Positions 36,508 to 45,333 of a stretch of DNA of 57,663 nucleotides are shown in pieces. The position numbers and the translations under genes were made by a program. Under the pieces are notes generated by a model, which saw only the letters and a program-made list of their open reading frames with translations, made no database searches and was not told the origin of the DNA. Source of the DNA: an uncultured Lachnoclostridium sp. Lineage in GTDB: Bacteria; Bacillota; Clostridia; Lachnospirales; Lachnospiraceae. How positions within the stretch are numbered: the first letter of the stretch is position 1; every line of letters starts with the position of its first letter. The stretch covers positions 1-57,663 of the forward strand of contig CAOJBY010000025.1 in NCBI GenBank assembly GCA_948330435.1, written 5' to 3'.

Positions 36508-37851
36508 ATGTTTGAGAATAAAACAGAGCAGCAGGCCCGGAAAGAAATTCTCACAGCAGTAAAAGCCTATTGCGATACGTTTCATAATAAAAAAGAGCCA
36601 TTTAAAGAGGGACAGCGGATTCCTTATGCTTCCCGGGTATATGACAACAGGGAAATGACGAATCTGGTAGACAGTGCGTTGGAATTCTGGCTGACCTCCG
36701 GACGCTATACTGAGGAATTTGAGAAGAAATTAGGCGAATATCTTGGAGTGCGTCATTGCTGCCTGGTAAATTCCGGGTCATCGGCTAACTTAAATGCTTT
36801 TATGGCTCTTACTTCCCCCCTGCTGAAAGAGCGTCAGGTAAAACGGGAAGATGAGATTATCACCGTAGCAGCAGGTTTCCCAACTACGATCGCACCGATG
36901 ATTCAATATGGAGCTGTGCCTGTCTTTGTAGATGTTACAATTCCACAGTATAATATTGATGTGACAAAGCTAGAGGAGGCTTATTCTGAAAAAACAAAGG
37001 CGGTGATGCTGGCCCACACGCTGGGCAATCCCTTTGACTTGAAAGTGGTAAAGGACTTCTGTGATTGCCATAATCTGTGGTTGATTGAGGATAACTGCGA
37101 TGCTCTGGGCTCCAGGTATACCATAGATGGAGAGGAGAAGTATACAGGGACCATTGGTGATATTGGAACCTCCAGCTTTTATCCGCCCCACCATATGACC
37201 ATGGGAGAGGGTGGAGCCGTTTATACGGATAATCCTCTGCTTTATAAGATTATCAAATCTTTCCGTGACTGGGGGCGGGACTGTGTGTGTCCCTCTGGCC
37301 ATGATAATCTGTGTAGTCATCGGTTTGACCGTCAGTATGGGGAACTGCCACTGGGATATGATCACAAATATGTATATTCTCATTTTGGATATAATCTGAA
37401 AGCAACGGACATGCAGGCGGCTGTGGGCTGTGCCCAGCTTGATAAATTTTCGTCCTTTGTAGAACGCAGGCGGGAGAACTTTGAACGTCTGAAAAAAGGC
37501 CTTAGGGGTATGGAGGATAAGCTGATTATGCCAAAACCATGTGAAAACAGCAGACCAAGCTGGTTTGGCTTCCTTCTTACCTGTAAGGAAGGCGTGAATC
37601 GGGAGCTTGTAGTTCCCTACATTGAGAGTAAGGGCATTCAGACCCGGATGCTTTTTGCGGGAAATATCATTAAGCATCCCTGCTTTGACCAGATGCGTTC
37701 GGTGGGCAGCGGTTATCGGATAGTGGGAGACCTTGCAAACACAGATCGGATTATGCGGGATACGTTCTGGGTTGGTGTTTACCCGGGAATGACGGATGAG
37801 ATGATTGACTATATGGCAAAGACCATCAGGGAAGCAGTGTCAGATGAATGA
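36508..37851 (+). CDS. rfbH: CDP-4-keto-6-deoxyglucose 3-dehydrase (E1)
   Basis: A PLP and [2Fe-2S] enzyme of 447 residues that removes the C3 hydroxyl to give the 3,6-dideoxy-4-keto sugar intermediate. The PLP lysine of aminotransferase relatives is replaced by histidine in FYPPHHMTMGEGG, the E1 hallmark. The iron-sulphur ligands are visible as Cys near residue 196 and then DCVCPSGHDNLC (C-x-C-x7-C) near 258. The partner reductase E3 (DdhD/AscD) is not encoded in the window. It starts two bases after rfbG and overlaps the GtrA-like gene by 8 bases. Confidence 0.95.
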   Translation: MFENKTEQQARKEILTAVKAYCDTFHNKKEPFKEGQRIPYASRVYDNREMTNLVDSALEFWLTSGRYTEEFEKKLGEYLGVRHCCLVNSGSSANLNAFMALTSPLLKERQVKREDEIITVAAGFPTTIAPMIQYGAVPVFVDVTIPQYNIDVTKLEEAYSEKTKAVMLAHTLGNPFDLKVVKDFCDCHNLWLIEDNCDALGSRYTIDGEEKYTGTIGDIGTSSFYPPHHMTMGEGGAVYTDNPLLYKIIKSFRDWGRDCVCPSGHDNLCSHRFDRQYGELPLGYDHKYVYSHFGYNLKATDMQAAVGCAQLDKFSSFVERRRENFERLKKGLRGMEDKLIMPKPCENSRPSWFGFLLTCKEGVNRELVVPYIESKGIQTRMLFAGNIIKHPCFDQMRSVGSGYRIVGDLANTDRIMRDTFWVGVYPGMTDEMIDYMAKTIREAVSDE

Positions 37852-38263
37852 TAAGAAGAAAGCGTGGTTTCGGTCACTGGTTCAGTTTATTAAATTCGGT
37901 ATTGTGGGATTATCCAATACCTTAATTTCCTATGTGGTATATCTTGTTGGGGTGCGGTTTGGAATGCATTACCTCCTTGCAAGTGTTTTGGGTTTTGTAA
38001 TCAGTGTATTGAATTCCTTTTACTGGAATAATAAATATGTCTTTCAGCAGGGCGATGAGGAAAGAAATCTTTGGCTGACGCTGGTAAAGACGTTTATGGC
38101 TTATGCATCCACGGGTCTGGTTCTGGCAAATATCCTGTTGTATATCTGGGTGGATGTGCTGGGCATATCGGAATATCTGGGGCCGATTATTAATCTGGTC
38201 ATTACGGTGCCTTTGAATTTTGTGATTAATAAACTCTGGGCTTTTCGCGGGAGGCAAAGATGA
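37844..38263 (+). CDS. GtrA-family membrane protein
   Basis: A 139-residue protein with four predicted helices, starting FIKFGIVGLSNTLISYVVYL, typical of GtrA, thought to flip polyprenyl-phosphate sugars. NSFYWNNKYVF between helices 2 and 3 and NFVINKLWAFRG at the end are family marks. ATG 37844 lies inside the end of rfbH (8-base overlap); the next gene overlaps it by 4. A matching GtrB-type enzyme ends the same operon at 44347-45294. Confidence 0.92.
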   Translation: MNDKKKAWFRSLVQFIKFGIVGLSNTLISYVVYLVGVRFGMHYLLASVLGFVISVLNSFYWNNKYVFQQGDEERNLWLTLVKTFMAYASTGLVLANILLYIWVDVLGISEYLGPIINLVITVPLNFVINKLWAFRGRQR

Positions 38264-39855
38264 GAGATATAGAATTGTTGGACTGCACCCTCAGGGATGG
38301 AGGATATCTAAATGACTGGGAATTCGGCTGCGACAATCTGGTAAATATTTTCGAGCGTCTGGTCAGTGCCAAAGCAGATATTATCGAGGTTGGATTTTTA
38401 GATGAGAGAAGAGACTTTGATCCCAATCGGAGTATTATGCCGGATACGGCCTCTGTGGAAAAGATTTATGGGGGGCTTGAACGGGGCGATTCCATGGTTG
38501 TGGGAATGATCGACTATGGAACCTGCGGGCTTTCACATATTCAGCCCTGCCGGGAAAGCTTCCTGGACGGAATTCGGGTGATTTTTAAGAAGCATCTCCG
38601 TCGGGAGGCCATTGCTTTTTGCAAAGAATTGAAAGGCCTGGGATATCAGGTTTTTTCCCAGGCGGTTTCCATTACAAGCTATACGGACGAGGAATTTGAG
38701 GATTTATTAAATCTGGTAAATGATTTGGAGCCCTTTGCCATGTCCCTGGTGGATACCTATGGACTTTTGTATGAGAAAGGACTTCTTCATTTTTTTAAAC
38801 AGGCGGATAAGATGTTAAAGGAAAGGATCGGCCTGGGATATCATGCCCATAATAATTTTCAGCTTGGCTATGCCAATTGTATCTCTGTGCTGGCACAGGA
38901 GACAAACCGCAAGGTGATTGTAGATGGAACTCTTTATGGGATGGGAAAGAGTGCGGGCAATGCCCCTCTGGAACTTTTGGCCACTTATCTCAATGAAAAT
39001 TTCAGGAAAAATTATGATATTAGCCAGATGCTGGAGGCTATTGATGTAACGATTCTGGATATTTATAAGAAGATGCATTGGGGATATTCCTTTACTTTTT
39101 TCCTGTCAGCCTCCAATGCATGCCATCCCAATTATGTCACATACCTACAGAATAAAAAGAAGCTGTCAATAAAGTCTATCAATGAGATACTAAGCAGTAT
39201 TACGAAAGAAAAGAAGCTTATGTATGACGGCGGGTATATTGAAGATCTGTACCGGGAATACCAGAAAAAGGATTGTGATGATGAACAAGCCAGGGAAGAG
39301 CTGGGGGAACGGTTTAAAAACCGCAAAGTTCTTCTGATTGGTCCGGGTAAGAGTATTCAACCGCAAAAGGACAAAATCAAAAAGTGCATTCAGGAAAAGC
39401 AGCCTTTGGTAATTTCCACTAATTTTATACCGGATGACTTCTGCTGTGATTATGTATTTATGAGCAATGCCAAACGATATGTGCAGATGTCTACCATGCT
39501 CAGCAATCGGGCTTCCCATATTAAGACGATTGCCACATCTAATGTGACCTCTACCAGGACTTTCGATTATGTGCTGCGGTATCAGGACTTGCTGGATGAG
39601 GAAGCCTTGATTGCGGATAATCCCATGCTGATGCTTTTAAAGCTTTTAAAAGAATATAAGGCAGAGGAGATTTACCTGGCAGGCTTCGATGGCTATTCTG
39701 AAGAGGAGGAGCTTAATTACATTAATCCTAATATGGAATATTTTTACAGCGTAGAGAAAGCTCGGAGTATTAACCAGGACGTAATCAAAAGTATAAAGAA
39801 GCTTGAACTTGAGATTTCTGTGGTATTTGTAACGGATTCATATTATAAAGTTTGA
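38260..39855 (+). CDS. HMGL/DmpG-type aldolase fused to an uncharacterised C-terminal domain
   Basis: A 531-residue protein. Residues 1 to about 280 form an HMG-CoA-lyase/4-hydroxy-2-oxovalerate-aldolase TIM barrel: LDCTLRDGGY at 7-16 gives the metal-binding Arg12-Asp13, and YHAHNN gives His195 and His197. Where DmpG has its catalytic His a few residues after R-D, this protein has Tyr16. About residues 345-531 form a second Rossmann-like domain with VLLIGPGKSI and YLAGFDGYSEEEE, faintly like DUF115-type proteins. An aldol addition of a pyruvate-like enolate to an aldehyde is the expected chemistry. It lies between GtrA and an SDR in the dideoxysugar operon, which is unusual for this family. 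Confidence 0.8.
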   Translation: MRDIELLDCTLRDGGYLNDWEFGCDNLVNIFERLVSAKADIIEVGFLDERRDFDPNRSIMPDTASVEKIYGGLERGDSMVVGMIDYGTCGLSHIQPCRESFLDGIRVIFKKHLRREAIAFCKELKGLGYQVFSQAVSITSYTDEEFEDLLNLVNDLEPFAMSLVDTYGLLYEKGLLHFFKQADKMLKERIGLGYHAHNNFQLGYANCISVLAQETNRKVIVDGTLYGMGKSAGNAPLELLATYLNENFRKNYDISQMLEAIDVTILDIYKKMHWGYSFTFFLSASNACHPNYVTYLQNKKKLSIKSINEILSSITKEKKLMYDGGYIEDLYREYQKKDCDDEQAREELGERFKNRKVLLIGPGKSIQPQKDKIKKCIQEKQPLVISTNFIPDDFCCDYVFMSNAKRYVQMSTMLSNRASHIKTIATSNVTSTRTFDYVLRYQDLLDEEALIADNPMLMLLKLLKEYKAEEIYLAGFDGYSEEEELNYINPNMEYFYSVEKARSINQDVIKSIKKLELEISVVFVTDSYYKV

Positions 39856-39877
39856 GGAAAAAGGGGGATAAATAAAT

Positions 39878-40543
39878 ATGCGGAGAGCATTGATAACAGG
39901 AGGATCCAGAGGAATCGGGAAAGCCACGGCGGAAAAGTTCAGAAACTGTGGTTATGAAGTGGTTACTCCTACCAGACAGGAACTGAATCTGACAGACGGG
40001 GCATCTATTGCCGCTTATATTGAGAAAAATAAGGATGTTTATTTTGATGTGATTGTAAATAATGCGGGATGCAATGACATCCATGAGATTGAGGACATTA
40101 CGGATGAAGAAATCGACCAGATGATGGCTCTGAACCTGGTGGCTCCCATCAAGCTGATTCGGGGATTTGCAGGCAAGATGAAAGAAAACCAGTATGGAAG
40201 AATCGTGAATATCGGTTCTATCTGGGCTGTTGTCTCAAAGCCGGGCCGCTGTGTTTACAGTGCAACAAAAAACGGTATCCATGGGGTGACCAACACCATG
40301 GCTGTAGAACTTGCCCCCTATAATATTTTAGTAAACACTGTCTGTCCGGGATTTACTATGACGGAACTGACCAAGAAGAATAACACACCGGAGCAGATAG
40401 CCGAGATTTCCAGGGACATTCCTATGCAGAGAATGGCTAAGCCCTGCGAGATGGCTGAGGTGATTTATTTCCTCTGCAGTGAGCAGAATACTTATCTGAC
40501 AGGTCAGAAGATTACGGTGGACGGAGGGTTTTCGGAGAAATGA
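39878..40543 (+). CDS. Short-chain dehydrogenase/reductase
   Basis: A classical SDR of 221 residues: TGGSRGIG at 7-14, NNAG near 61, catalytic YSATK with Tyr127 and Lys131, and a C-terminal ITVDGGFS. It would reduce or oxidise a hydroxyl/keto group with NAD(P)H. It resembles 3-oxoacyl-ACP reductases, but its setting between an aldolase and a dehydroquinate-synthase homologue points to a sugar or polyol substrate. The stop overlaps the next start (ATGA). Confidence 0.85.
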   Translation: MRRALITGGSRGIGKATAEKFRNCGYEVVTPTRQELNLTDGASIAAYIEKNKDVYFDVIVNNAGCNDIHEIEDITDEEIDQMMALNLVAPIKLIRGFAGKMKENQYGRIVNIGSIWAVVSKPGRCVYSATKNGIHGVTNTMAVELAPYNILVNTVCPGFTMTELTKKNNTPEQIAEISRDIPMQRMAKPCEMAEVIYFLCSEQNTYLTGQKITVDGGFSEK

Positions 40544-41604
40544 TCATTAAATCAAGCACAAAGGATTATAAAGTTCAGATTGAAGACGGCTTTTCCTTTT
40601 TTGATCCACTGCTTCAGACAGATAATACTTTGTTTGTGGTAGACAAAAAGCTGTATGATTTGTATGAGAAAGAGTTGTTTGGCAGAATTCCAGAGGACAA
40701 GCTGTATCTGATAGAGGCACTGGAGGAGAATAAAACCATTGAGACGGCCCTTGGCGTTTGTGAAAAGATGACGGAGATTCCGGGAAAGCGTAATGCCCGA
40801 CTGGTTTCCTTTGGAGGGGGAATTATTCAGGATATCACAGGCTTTGCGGCGAATATTCTCTATCGGGGGATTCACTGGACTTTTATTCCCACTACCCTGT
40901 TGGCGGCCTGTGACAGCTGTATCGGGGGAAAGACATCCCTCAATTATAAGTCTTTTAAAAATTTGCTGGGGACCTTTTATCCGCCGGAGGAGATCTATAT
41001 CTGCCCGAAGTTCTTTTTCACTTTGTCCCAGAAAGACTTCGAAAGCGGACTGGGAGAGGTTGTGAAGTTTAATATTATGTCAGGGGAGGAAGGCCTTAAG
41101 CGGATAGAATCCCAGATACCAGGTCTTTTAGAGAGAAAGCCCGAGGTGGTAGAAGAATTCCTGCGAACCTCCCTTGCTTTTAAAAAGGACTTTATTGAGG
41201 AGGATGAGTTTGACCGGGGCGTTCGGATTCATCTGAACTTTGCCCACACGTTCGGACATGCTTTTGAAACCATGAGCAAGTATGAGATTCCCCACGGGAC
41301 GGCTGTTGCCATGGGAATGATTGTGGCAGATCGGGTATCCTTTCACCGGGGTTGCATGGAGGAAACCATCTGTGCCAGGGCAGAGCAGCTTTTGAAAAAA
41401 ATTATTCATGTAAATCTTAACGAAATTGACTGGGACATGGATGAAGTGATAAAAGCTATTCGAAAGGATAAGAAACAGATAGATAATGTGTTGACCTGCG
41501 TACTTCTGGAAGAGGATATGAAGCTTAAGGTGGTACATGATCTGAAACGGGAAGAGGTAGAGAAAGCAGTGGGAGAGATGCTTAAGCTACTGGGTACAGA
41601 GTGA
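40540..41604 (+). CDS. 3-Dehydroquinate synthase-family (sugar-phosphate cyclase-like) protein
   Basis: A 354-residue protein of the DHQ synthase superfamily, which uses NAD+ and a metal for cyclisation or alcohol oxidation. Visible are FGGGIIQDITGFAA (about 92-105), PTTLLAACDSCIGGKTSLN (about 123-141), and the metal ligands in HTFGH (His236, His240) with HGTAVAMGM. The CDSCIGGKTS segment differs from the usual VDSSVGGKT of AroB, so a non-shikimate substrate is likely. It lies 4 bases inside the SDR gene and 4 bases before the next frame, indicating tight coupling. Confidence 0.82.
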   Translation: MIIKSSTKDYKVQIEDGFSFFDPLLQTDNTLFVVDKKLYDLYEKELFGRIPEDKLYLIEALEENKTIETALGVCEKMTEIPGKRNARLVSFGGGIIQDITGFAANILYRGIHWTFIPTTLLAACDSCIGGKTSLNYKSFKNLLGTFYPPEEIYICPKFFFTLSQKDFESGLGEVVKFNIMSGEEGLKRIESQIPGLLERKPEVVEEFLRTSLAFKKDFIEEDEFDRGVRIHLNFAHTFGHAFETMSKYEIPHGTAVAMGMIVADRVSFHRGCMEETICARAEQLLKKIIHVNLNEIDWDMDEVIKAIRKDKKQIDNVLTCVLLEEDMKLKVVHDLKREEVEKAVGEMLKLLGTE

Positions 41605-41618
41605 GAGGAGAGCACAAA

Positions 41619-43418
41619 GTGAAAGTAAAGTTGTCGGAGTATGTGGCGGATTTTCTGGTAAAGAATGAGATAGAGCATGTATTTACCCTCACAGGGGGAG
41701 GAGCCATGCATCTGAATGACTCCTTTGGACATAAGAAAGAACTTGCCTGTATCTACAATCACCATGAGCAGGCATGTGCCATTGGAGCAGAGGCATATAC
41801 CAGACTGACCGGAAAGCTGGCTGCTGTCTGCGTGACAAGTGGTCCCGGAGGGACCAATGCCATAACAGGCGTTTTGGGAGGATGGCTGGATTCCATTCCC
41901 ATGTTTGTGATCTCCGGGCAGGTAAAGAGGGAGACGACCACCTGGTCTACCCCGGTTCCTTTGCGTCAGCTTGGAGATCAGGAGTATAATATTGTTGCTT
42001 CCGTTACGCCTATGACCAAGTATGCCCATATGGTAACAGAGCCAACAGAGATTCGCTATCATCTGGAGAAAGCCTTGTATCTGTGCAAAAACGGAAGGGG
42101 CGGTCCGGTATGGCTGGACATTCCTCTGGATGTGCAGGCGGCCCCCATAGAGACAGAGGAACTAAAGGGCTTTGCTCCGTCTGAATTGGAACAGCCAGAG
42201 GCACCCGTATATGATGAGCGTCTTACAGAGCAGATTTTAAGTAAGATAAAAGAGGCAAAGAAGCCGGTTGTATTTGCCGGATCCGGAATTCGTCTGGGCA
42301 AGGCCCATGTCGAATTTCTGGCAGTAATTGAGAAGCTTCATATTCCCGTTGTGACAGCCTGGAATGCTCATGACAATCTCTGGGATGAGCATCCCTTATA
42401 CTGTGGAAGACCGGGAACTCTGGGAACAAGAGGCGGAAATTTTGTGGTACAGAACAGCGATCTGCTCCTGGTTCTGGGATGCCGTCTGAACATCCGGCAG
42501 ATCAGCTATAATTATAAGGAATTTGCACCAGATGCCTATAAGATTATTGTAGATATTGATGAAAATGAACTTAAAAAGCCTACAGTGAAAGCGGATCTTC
42601 CCGTTCATGCAGATGTAAAGTCGGTCTTGGAAGCCATTTTAAAGGCTGATTATCCGGGCAAAAATGAGGAACATCAGAAATGGCTGGCATGGTGCCAGGA
42701 GACAGATGCAAAATATCCGGTGGTTCTGCCCCGGTATCGTGAGCAGCAGTCCCCTGTGAATCCTTATGCCTTTGTGGAGAAGCTGTCCGGGATTCTTCGG
42801 GAGGAAGATGTAGTAATCACCGGAAATGGAAGTGCCTGTGTGGTCACATTTCAGGCAATGAATATTAAGAAAGGACAGCGGCTATTTACCAATTCCGGCT
42901 GTGCGGCTATGGGATATGGGTTCCCGGCAGCTATCGGCGGTTGTGTGGCACGGGGCGGAAAGCGGGTAATCTGTATCGACGGGGATGGAAGTTTTCAGAT
43001 GAATCTTCAGGAACTTCAGACGGTGGTATATAATCGGCTGAATCTGAAACTGCTTTATCTGAATAACAACGGGTATCATTCCATTCGTCAGACACAGACC
43101 AATCTGTTCAAGCCGCCTTTGGTGGGTGTCTGTGACGGAAACGGTCTTAGCTTTCCGGATGCGGAGAAGATAGCCGGGGCATATGGGATTCCTTTTTATC
43201 GCATAGACAGACTGAATGAGGCAGAGGAAACATTGCGTAAAGCACTGGCTGTGGATGGTCCTGTGTTCTGTGAGATTGTTCTGGATCCGGGACAGAACTT
43301 TGAGCCAAAGCTTTCTTCAAAGGTATTGCCGGACGGAAAGATTGTTTCACCGTCTATTGACGACATGTATCCTTTCCTGGAACGGGAGGAGTATGAGTCC
43401 AATCGTTATACCCCATAG
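41619..43418 (+). CDS. Thiamine-diphosphate enzyme, acetolactate-synthase/YerE-like
   Basis: A 599-residue ThDP enzyme of the acetohydroxyacid synthase fold. The catalytic Glu near residue 50 lies in NHHEQACAIGAEAY; GPGGTNAITGV follows; the ThDP-Mg motif is GDGS near 454 with NNNGY about 27 residues on. In the yersiniose pathway a relative (YerE) adds a two-carbon unit from pyruvate to a CDP-3,6-dideoxy-4-ketosugar, and rfbF/G/H upstream would make exactly that acceptor. GTG 41619 was chosen because GAGAGGAGAG precedes it; the frame also opens at GTG 41601. Acetolactate synthase for amino acids is unlikely here. Confidence 0.82.
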   Translation: MKVKLSEYVADFLVKNEIEHVFTLTGGGAMHLNDSFGHKKELACIYNHHEQACAIGAEAYTRLTGKLAAVCVTSGPGGTNAITGVLGGWLDSIPMFVISGQVKRETTTWSTPVPLRQLGDQEYNIVASVTPMTKYAHMVTEPTEIRYHLEKALYLCKNGRGGPVWLDIPLDVQAAPIETEELKGFAPSELEQPEAPVYDERLTEQILSKIKEAKKPVVFAGSGIRLGKAHVEFLAVIEKLHIPVVTAWNAHDNLWDEHPLYCGRPGTLGTRGGNFVVQNSDLLLVLGCRLNIRQISYNYKEFAPDAYKIIVDIDENELKKPTVKADLPVHADVKSVLEAILKADYPGKNEEHQKWLAWCQETDAKYPVVLPRYREQQSPVNPYAFVEKLSGILREEDVVITGNGSACVVTFQAMNIKKGQRLFTNSGCAAMGYGFPAAIGGCVARGGKRVICIDGDGSFQMNLQELQTVVYNRLNLKLLYLNNNGYHSIRQTQTNLFKPPLVGVCDGNGLSFPDAEKIAGAYGIPFYRIDRLNEAEETLRKALAVDGPVFCEIVLDPGQNFEPKLSSKVLPDGKIVSPSIDDMYPFLEREEYESNRYTP

Positions 43419-43426
43419 GAGTTTTT

Positions 43427-44350
43427 ATGAAAACAGTTGTTATTACTGGCCCTACAGGTGCCATTGGAACCGCATTGACAGAAAACCTCATAGAAAAAGG
43501 CATTCACATATATGCAGTAGTACGGAAGAATTCCTGCCGTATTGACCGGCTTCCGGAAAGTCCGCTGGTAACACCTGTGCTTCTGGGATTGGATGAGTTG
43601 TCGGAACTTAAAAGCCGGATTCCGGTAAGATGCGATGTCTTTTATCATTTTGCATGGGCCGGAACGATTGGTGACGGGAGAAATGATGTTTTTCTCCAGA
43701 ATCAGAATGTGAGATATACACTGGATGCGGTCAGGGCCGCAGCAGAACTTGGCTGTAGAAGATTTGTGGGAGCCGGTTCCCAGGCGGAATACGGATGCAC
43801 AGAGGGATTGTTAAGTCCGGATACTCCGGCATTTCCGGAAAACGGCTATGGAATGGCAAAGCTCTGTGCCGGGCAGATGAGTCGGCTTCTCTGTGAGCAG
43901 CTTGGAATGGAACATGTCTGGGGAAGGATTCTAAGTGTTTATGGTCCCCGGGACGGGGCGAAGACTATGATCCTGTCTGCCATTGACAGCTTTCTGCGAA
44001 ATGAATGTCCGAAGTTTACAAAGGGAGAACAGTTGTGGGATTACCTTTACTCTAAGGATGCAGCTCGGGCTATGTATCTTTTGGGGGAAAAGGGGAAAAA
44101 TGGAAATGCCTATTGTCTGGGAAGCGGTCATGCCAGGCCATTGGCGGAATATATTACGATTTTGAGGGATTCTATTGATCCTGGTCTTAAGATGGAACTT
44201 GGAGCCATTCCCTATAGCCCCAGGCAGGTAATGTATCTTTGTGCGGACATCAATACTTTGAGAGAAGATACAGGCTTTGAGCCTGAGTATTCCTTTGAAC
44301 AGGGAATTAGGGAGACAATTGCCTGGTATCAGGAGGAAATGGGAAAATGA
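43427..44350 (+). CDS. NAD-dependent epimerase/dehydratase, possible branched-sugar reductase
   Basis: A 307-residue extended SDR with VVITGPTGAIG (residues 4-14), HFAWAGT, GSQAEYG and the catalytic YGMAK (Tyr141, Lys145). It lies 8 bases behind the ThDP enzyme, where yersiniose loci place the reductase YerF that reduces the newly attached acetyl group, so that role is proposed. An epimerase or 4-ketoreductase role is the alternative. The stop overlaps the next start. Confidence 0.8.
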   Translation: MKTVVITGPTGAIGTALTENLIEKGIHIYAVVRKNSCRIDRLPESPLVTPVLLGLDELSELKSRIPVRCDVFYHFAWAGTIGDGRNDVFLQNQNVRYTLDAVRAAAELGCRRFVGAGSQAEYGCTEGLLSPDTPAFPENGYGMAKLCAGQMSRLLCEQLGMEHVWGRILSVYGPRDGAKTMILSAIDSFLRNECPKFTKGEQLWDYLYSKDAARAMYLLGEKGKNGNAYCLGSGHARPLAEYITILRDSIDPGLKMELGAIPYSPRQVMYLCADINTLREDTGFEPEYSFEQGIRETIAWYQEEMGK

Positions 44351-45294
44351 AAAAAATCAGTGTTTTGATTCCCTGTTACAATGAGAAAGAAAATGTAGTT
44401 CCCATCAGCAAAGCGGTGACGGGTATTTTGAACAGAGAACTGCCGGAGTATGATTATGAACTGGTTTTTATTGATAACTATTCTACAGATGGGACAAGAG
44501 ACCTGCTCCGAATGATCTGTAGTCAGAACCCGAAGATTAAAGCTATTTTCAATGTGACGAATTTTGGCCAGTTTAATTCGCCCTACTATGGAATCTGTCA
44601 GACTACAGGAGACTGTACCATTGCCATGTCCTGCGATTTTCAGGATCCGGTGGAGTTGATTCCTGTGTTTGTTCATGAATGGGAGAATGGGTATAAGATT
44701 GTCAGTGGAATTAAAAGTTCCAGTAAGGAGAATGGATTCATCTATTTTCTGCGCAGCATGTACTATAAAGTGATTAAAAATATGTCCTCCGTGGAGATGA
44801 TTGAGCACTTTACAGGCTTTGGGCTTTATGACAAAACTTTTGTAAAGCTATTGCAGCAATTGGATGATCCCATTCCGTTTATCCGGGGCGTGGTGGCAGA
44901 GTACGGTTATAAGCGCAAGGATGTGGAGTATGAGCAGCCCAAACGGAGGGCCGGAAAGACTCATAATAACTGGTACAGTCTTTATGATGCGGCTATGCTG
45001 AGCTTTACCTCTTACACAAAGATTGGTTTGCGTCTGGCTACCTTTGTGGGATTTCTTGGTTCGGCTTTCAGTATTCTGGTAGCCTTTGTTTACCTGGTGA
45101 TGAAGCTTATCTGGTGGGACCGGTTTCCGGCGGGGATGATACCGGTGTTACTTGGGATTTTTGTGATTGGCTCTATGCAGCTCTTTTTTATCGGACTGCT
45201 GGGAGAATACATTATGAATATTAATACACGCGTGATGCATAAGCCTCTTGTTGTGGAGGAGGAAAGGCTCAATTTTGATGAACCGGATGAATAA
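44347..45294 (+). CDS. GtrB/DPM1-like polyprenyl-phosphate glycosyltransferase
   Basis: A 315-residue GT2 enzyme: SVLIPCYNEKENV at the start, FIDNYSTDGTRD, SCDFQDP as the metal-binding acidic motif, and two C-terminal helices (about residues 228-285). Such proteins load a sugar onto undecaprenyl phosphate; a GtrA-type flippase (37844) and a GT-C enzyme then use it. All three components occur here, the GT-C candidate being the frameshifted gene immediately downstream. Confidence 0.9.
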   Translation: MKKISVLIPCYNEKENVVPISKAVTGILNRELPEYDYELVFIDNYSTDGTRDLLRMICSQNPKIKAIFNVTNFGQFNSPYYGICQTTGDCTIAMSCDFQDPVELIPVFVHEWENGYKIVSGIKSSSKENGFIYFLRSMYYKVIKNMSSVEMIEHFTGFGLYDKTFVKLLQQLDDPIPFIRGVVAEYGYKRKDVEYEQPKRRAGKTHNNWYSLYDAAMLSFTSYTKIGLRLATFVGFLGSAFSILVAFVYLVMKLIWWDRFPAGMIPVLLGIFVIGSMQLFFIGLLGEYIMNINTRVMHKPLVVEEERLNFDEPDE

Positions 45295-45333
45295 TTCAGG
45301 ATTAATTATATTATAAAAGAAAGGTTTATAGCT

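Noticed and set aside
36970..37677. Minus-strand open frame (235 codons) opposite rfbH
   Set aside because: rfbH motifs on the plus strand are unmistakable; the antisense product has no family features.
41406..42062. Minus-strand open frame (218 codons) spanning the cyclase/ThDP gene border
   Set aside because: It crosses two well-supported genes on the opposite strand and shows no motif.
44347..44350. 4-base ATGA overlap as a sign of truncation
   Set aside because: ATGA overlaps occur throughout this locus and indicate ordinary translational coupling.
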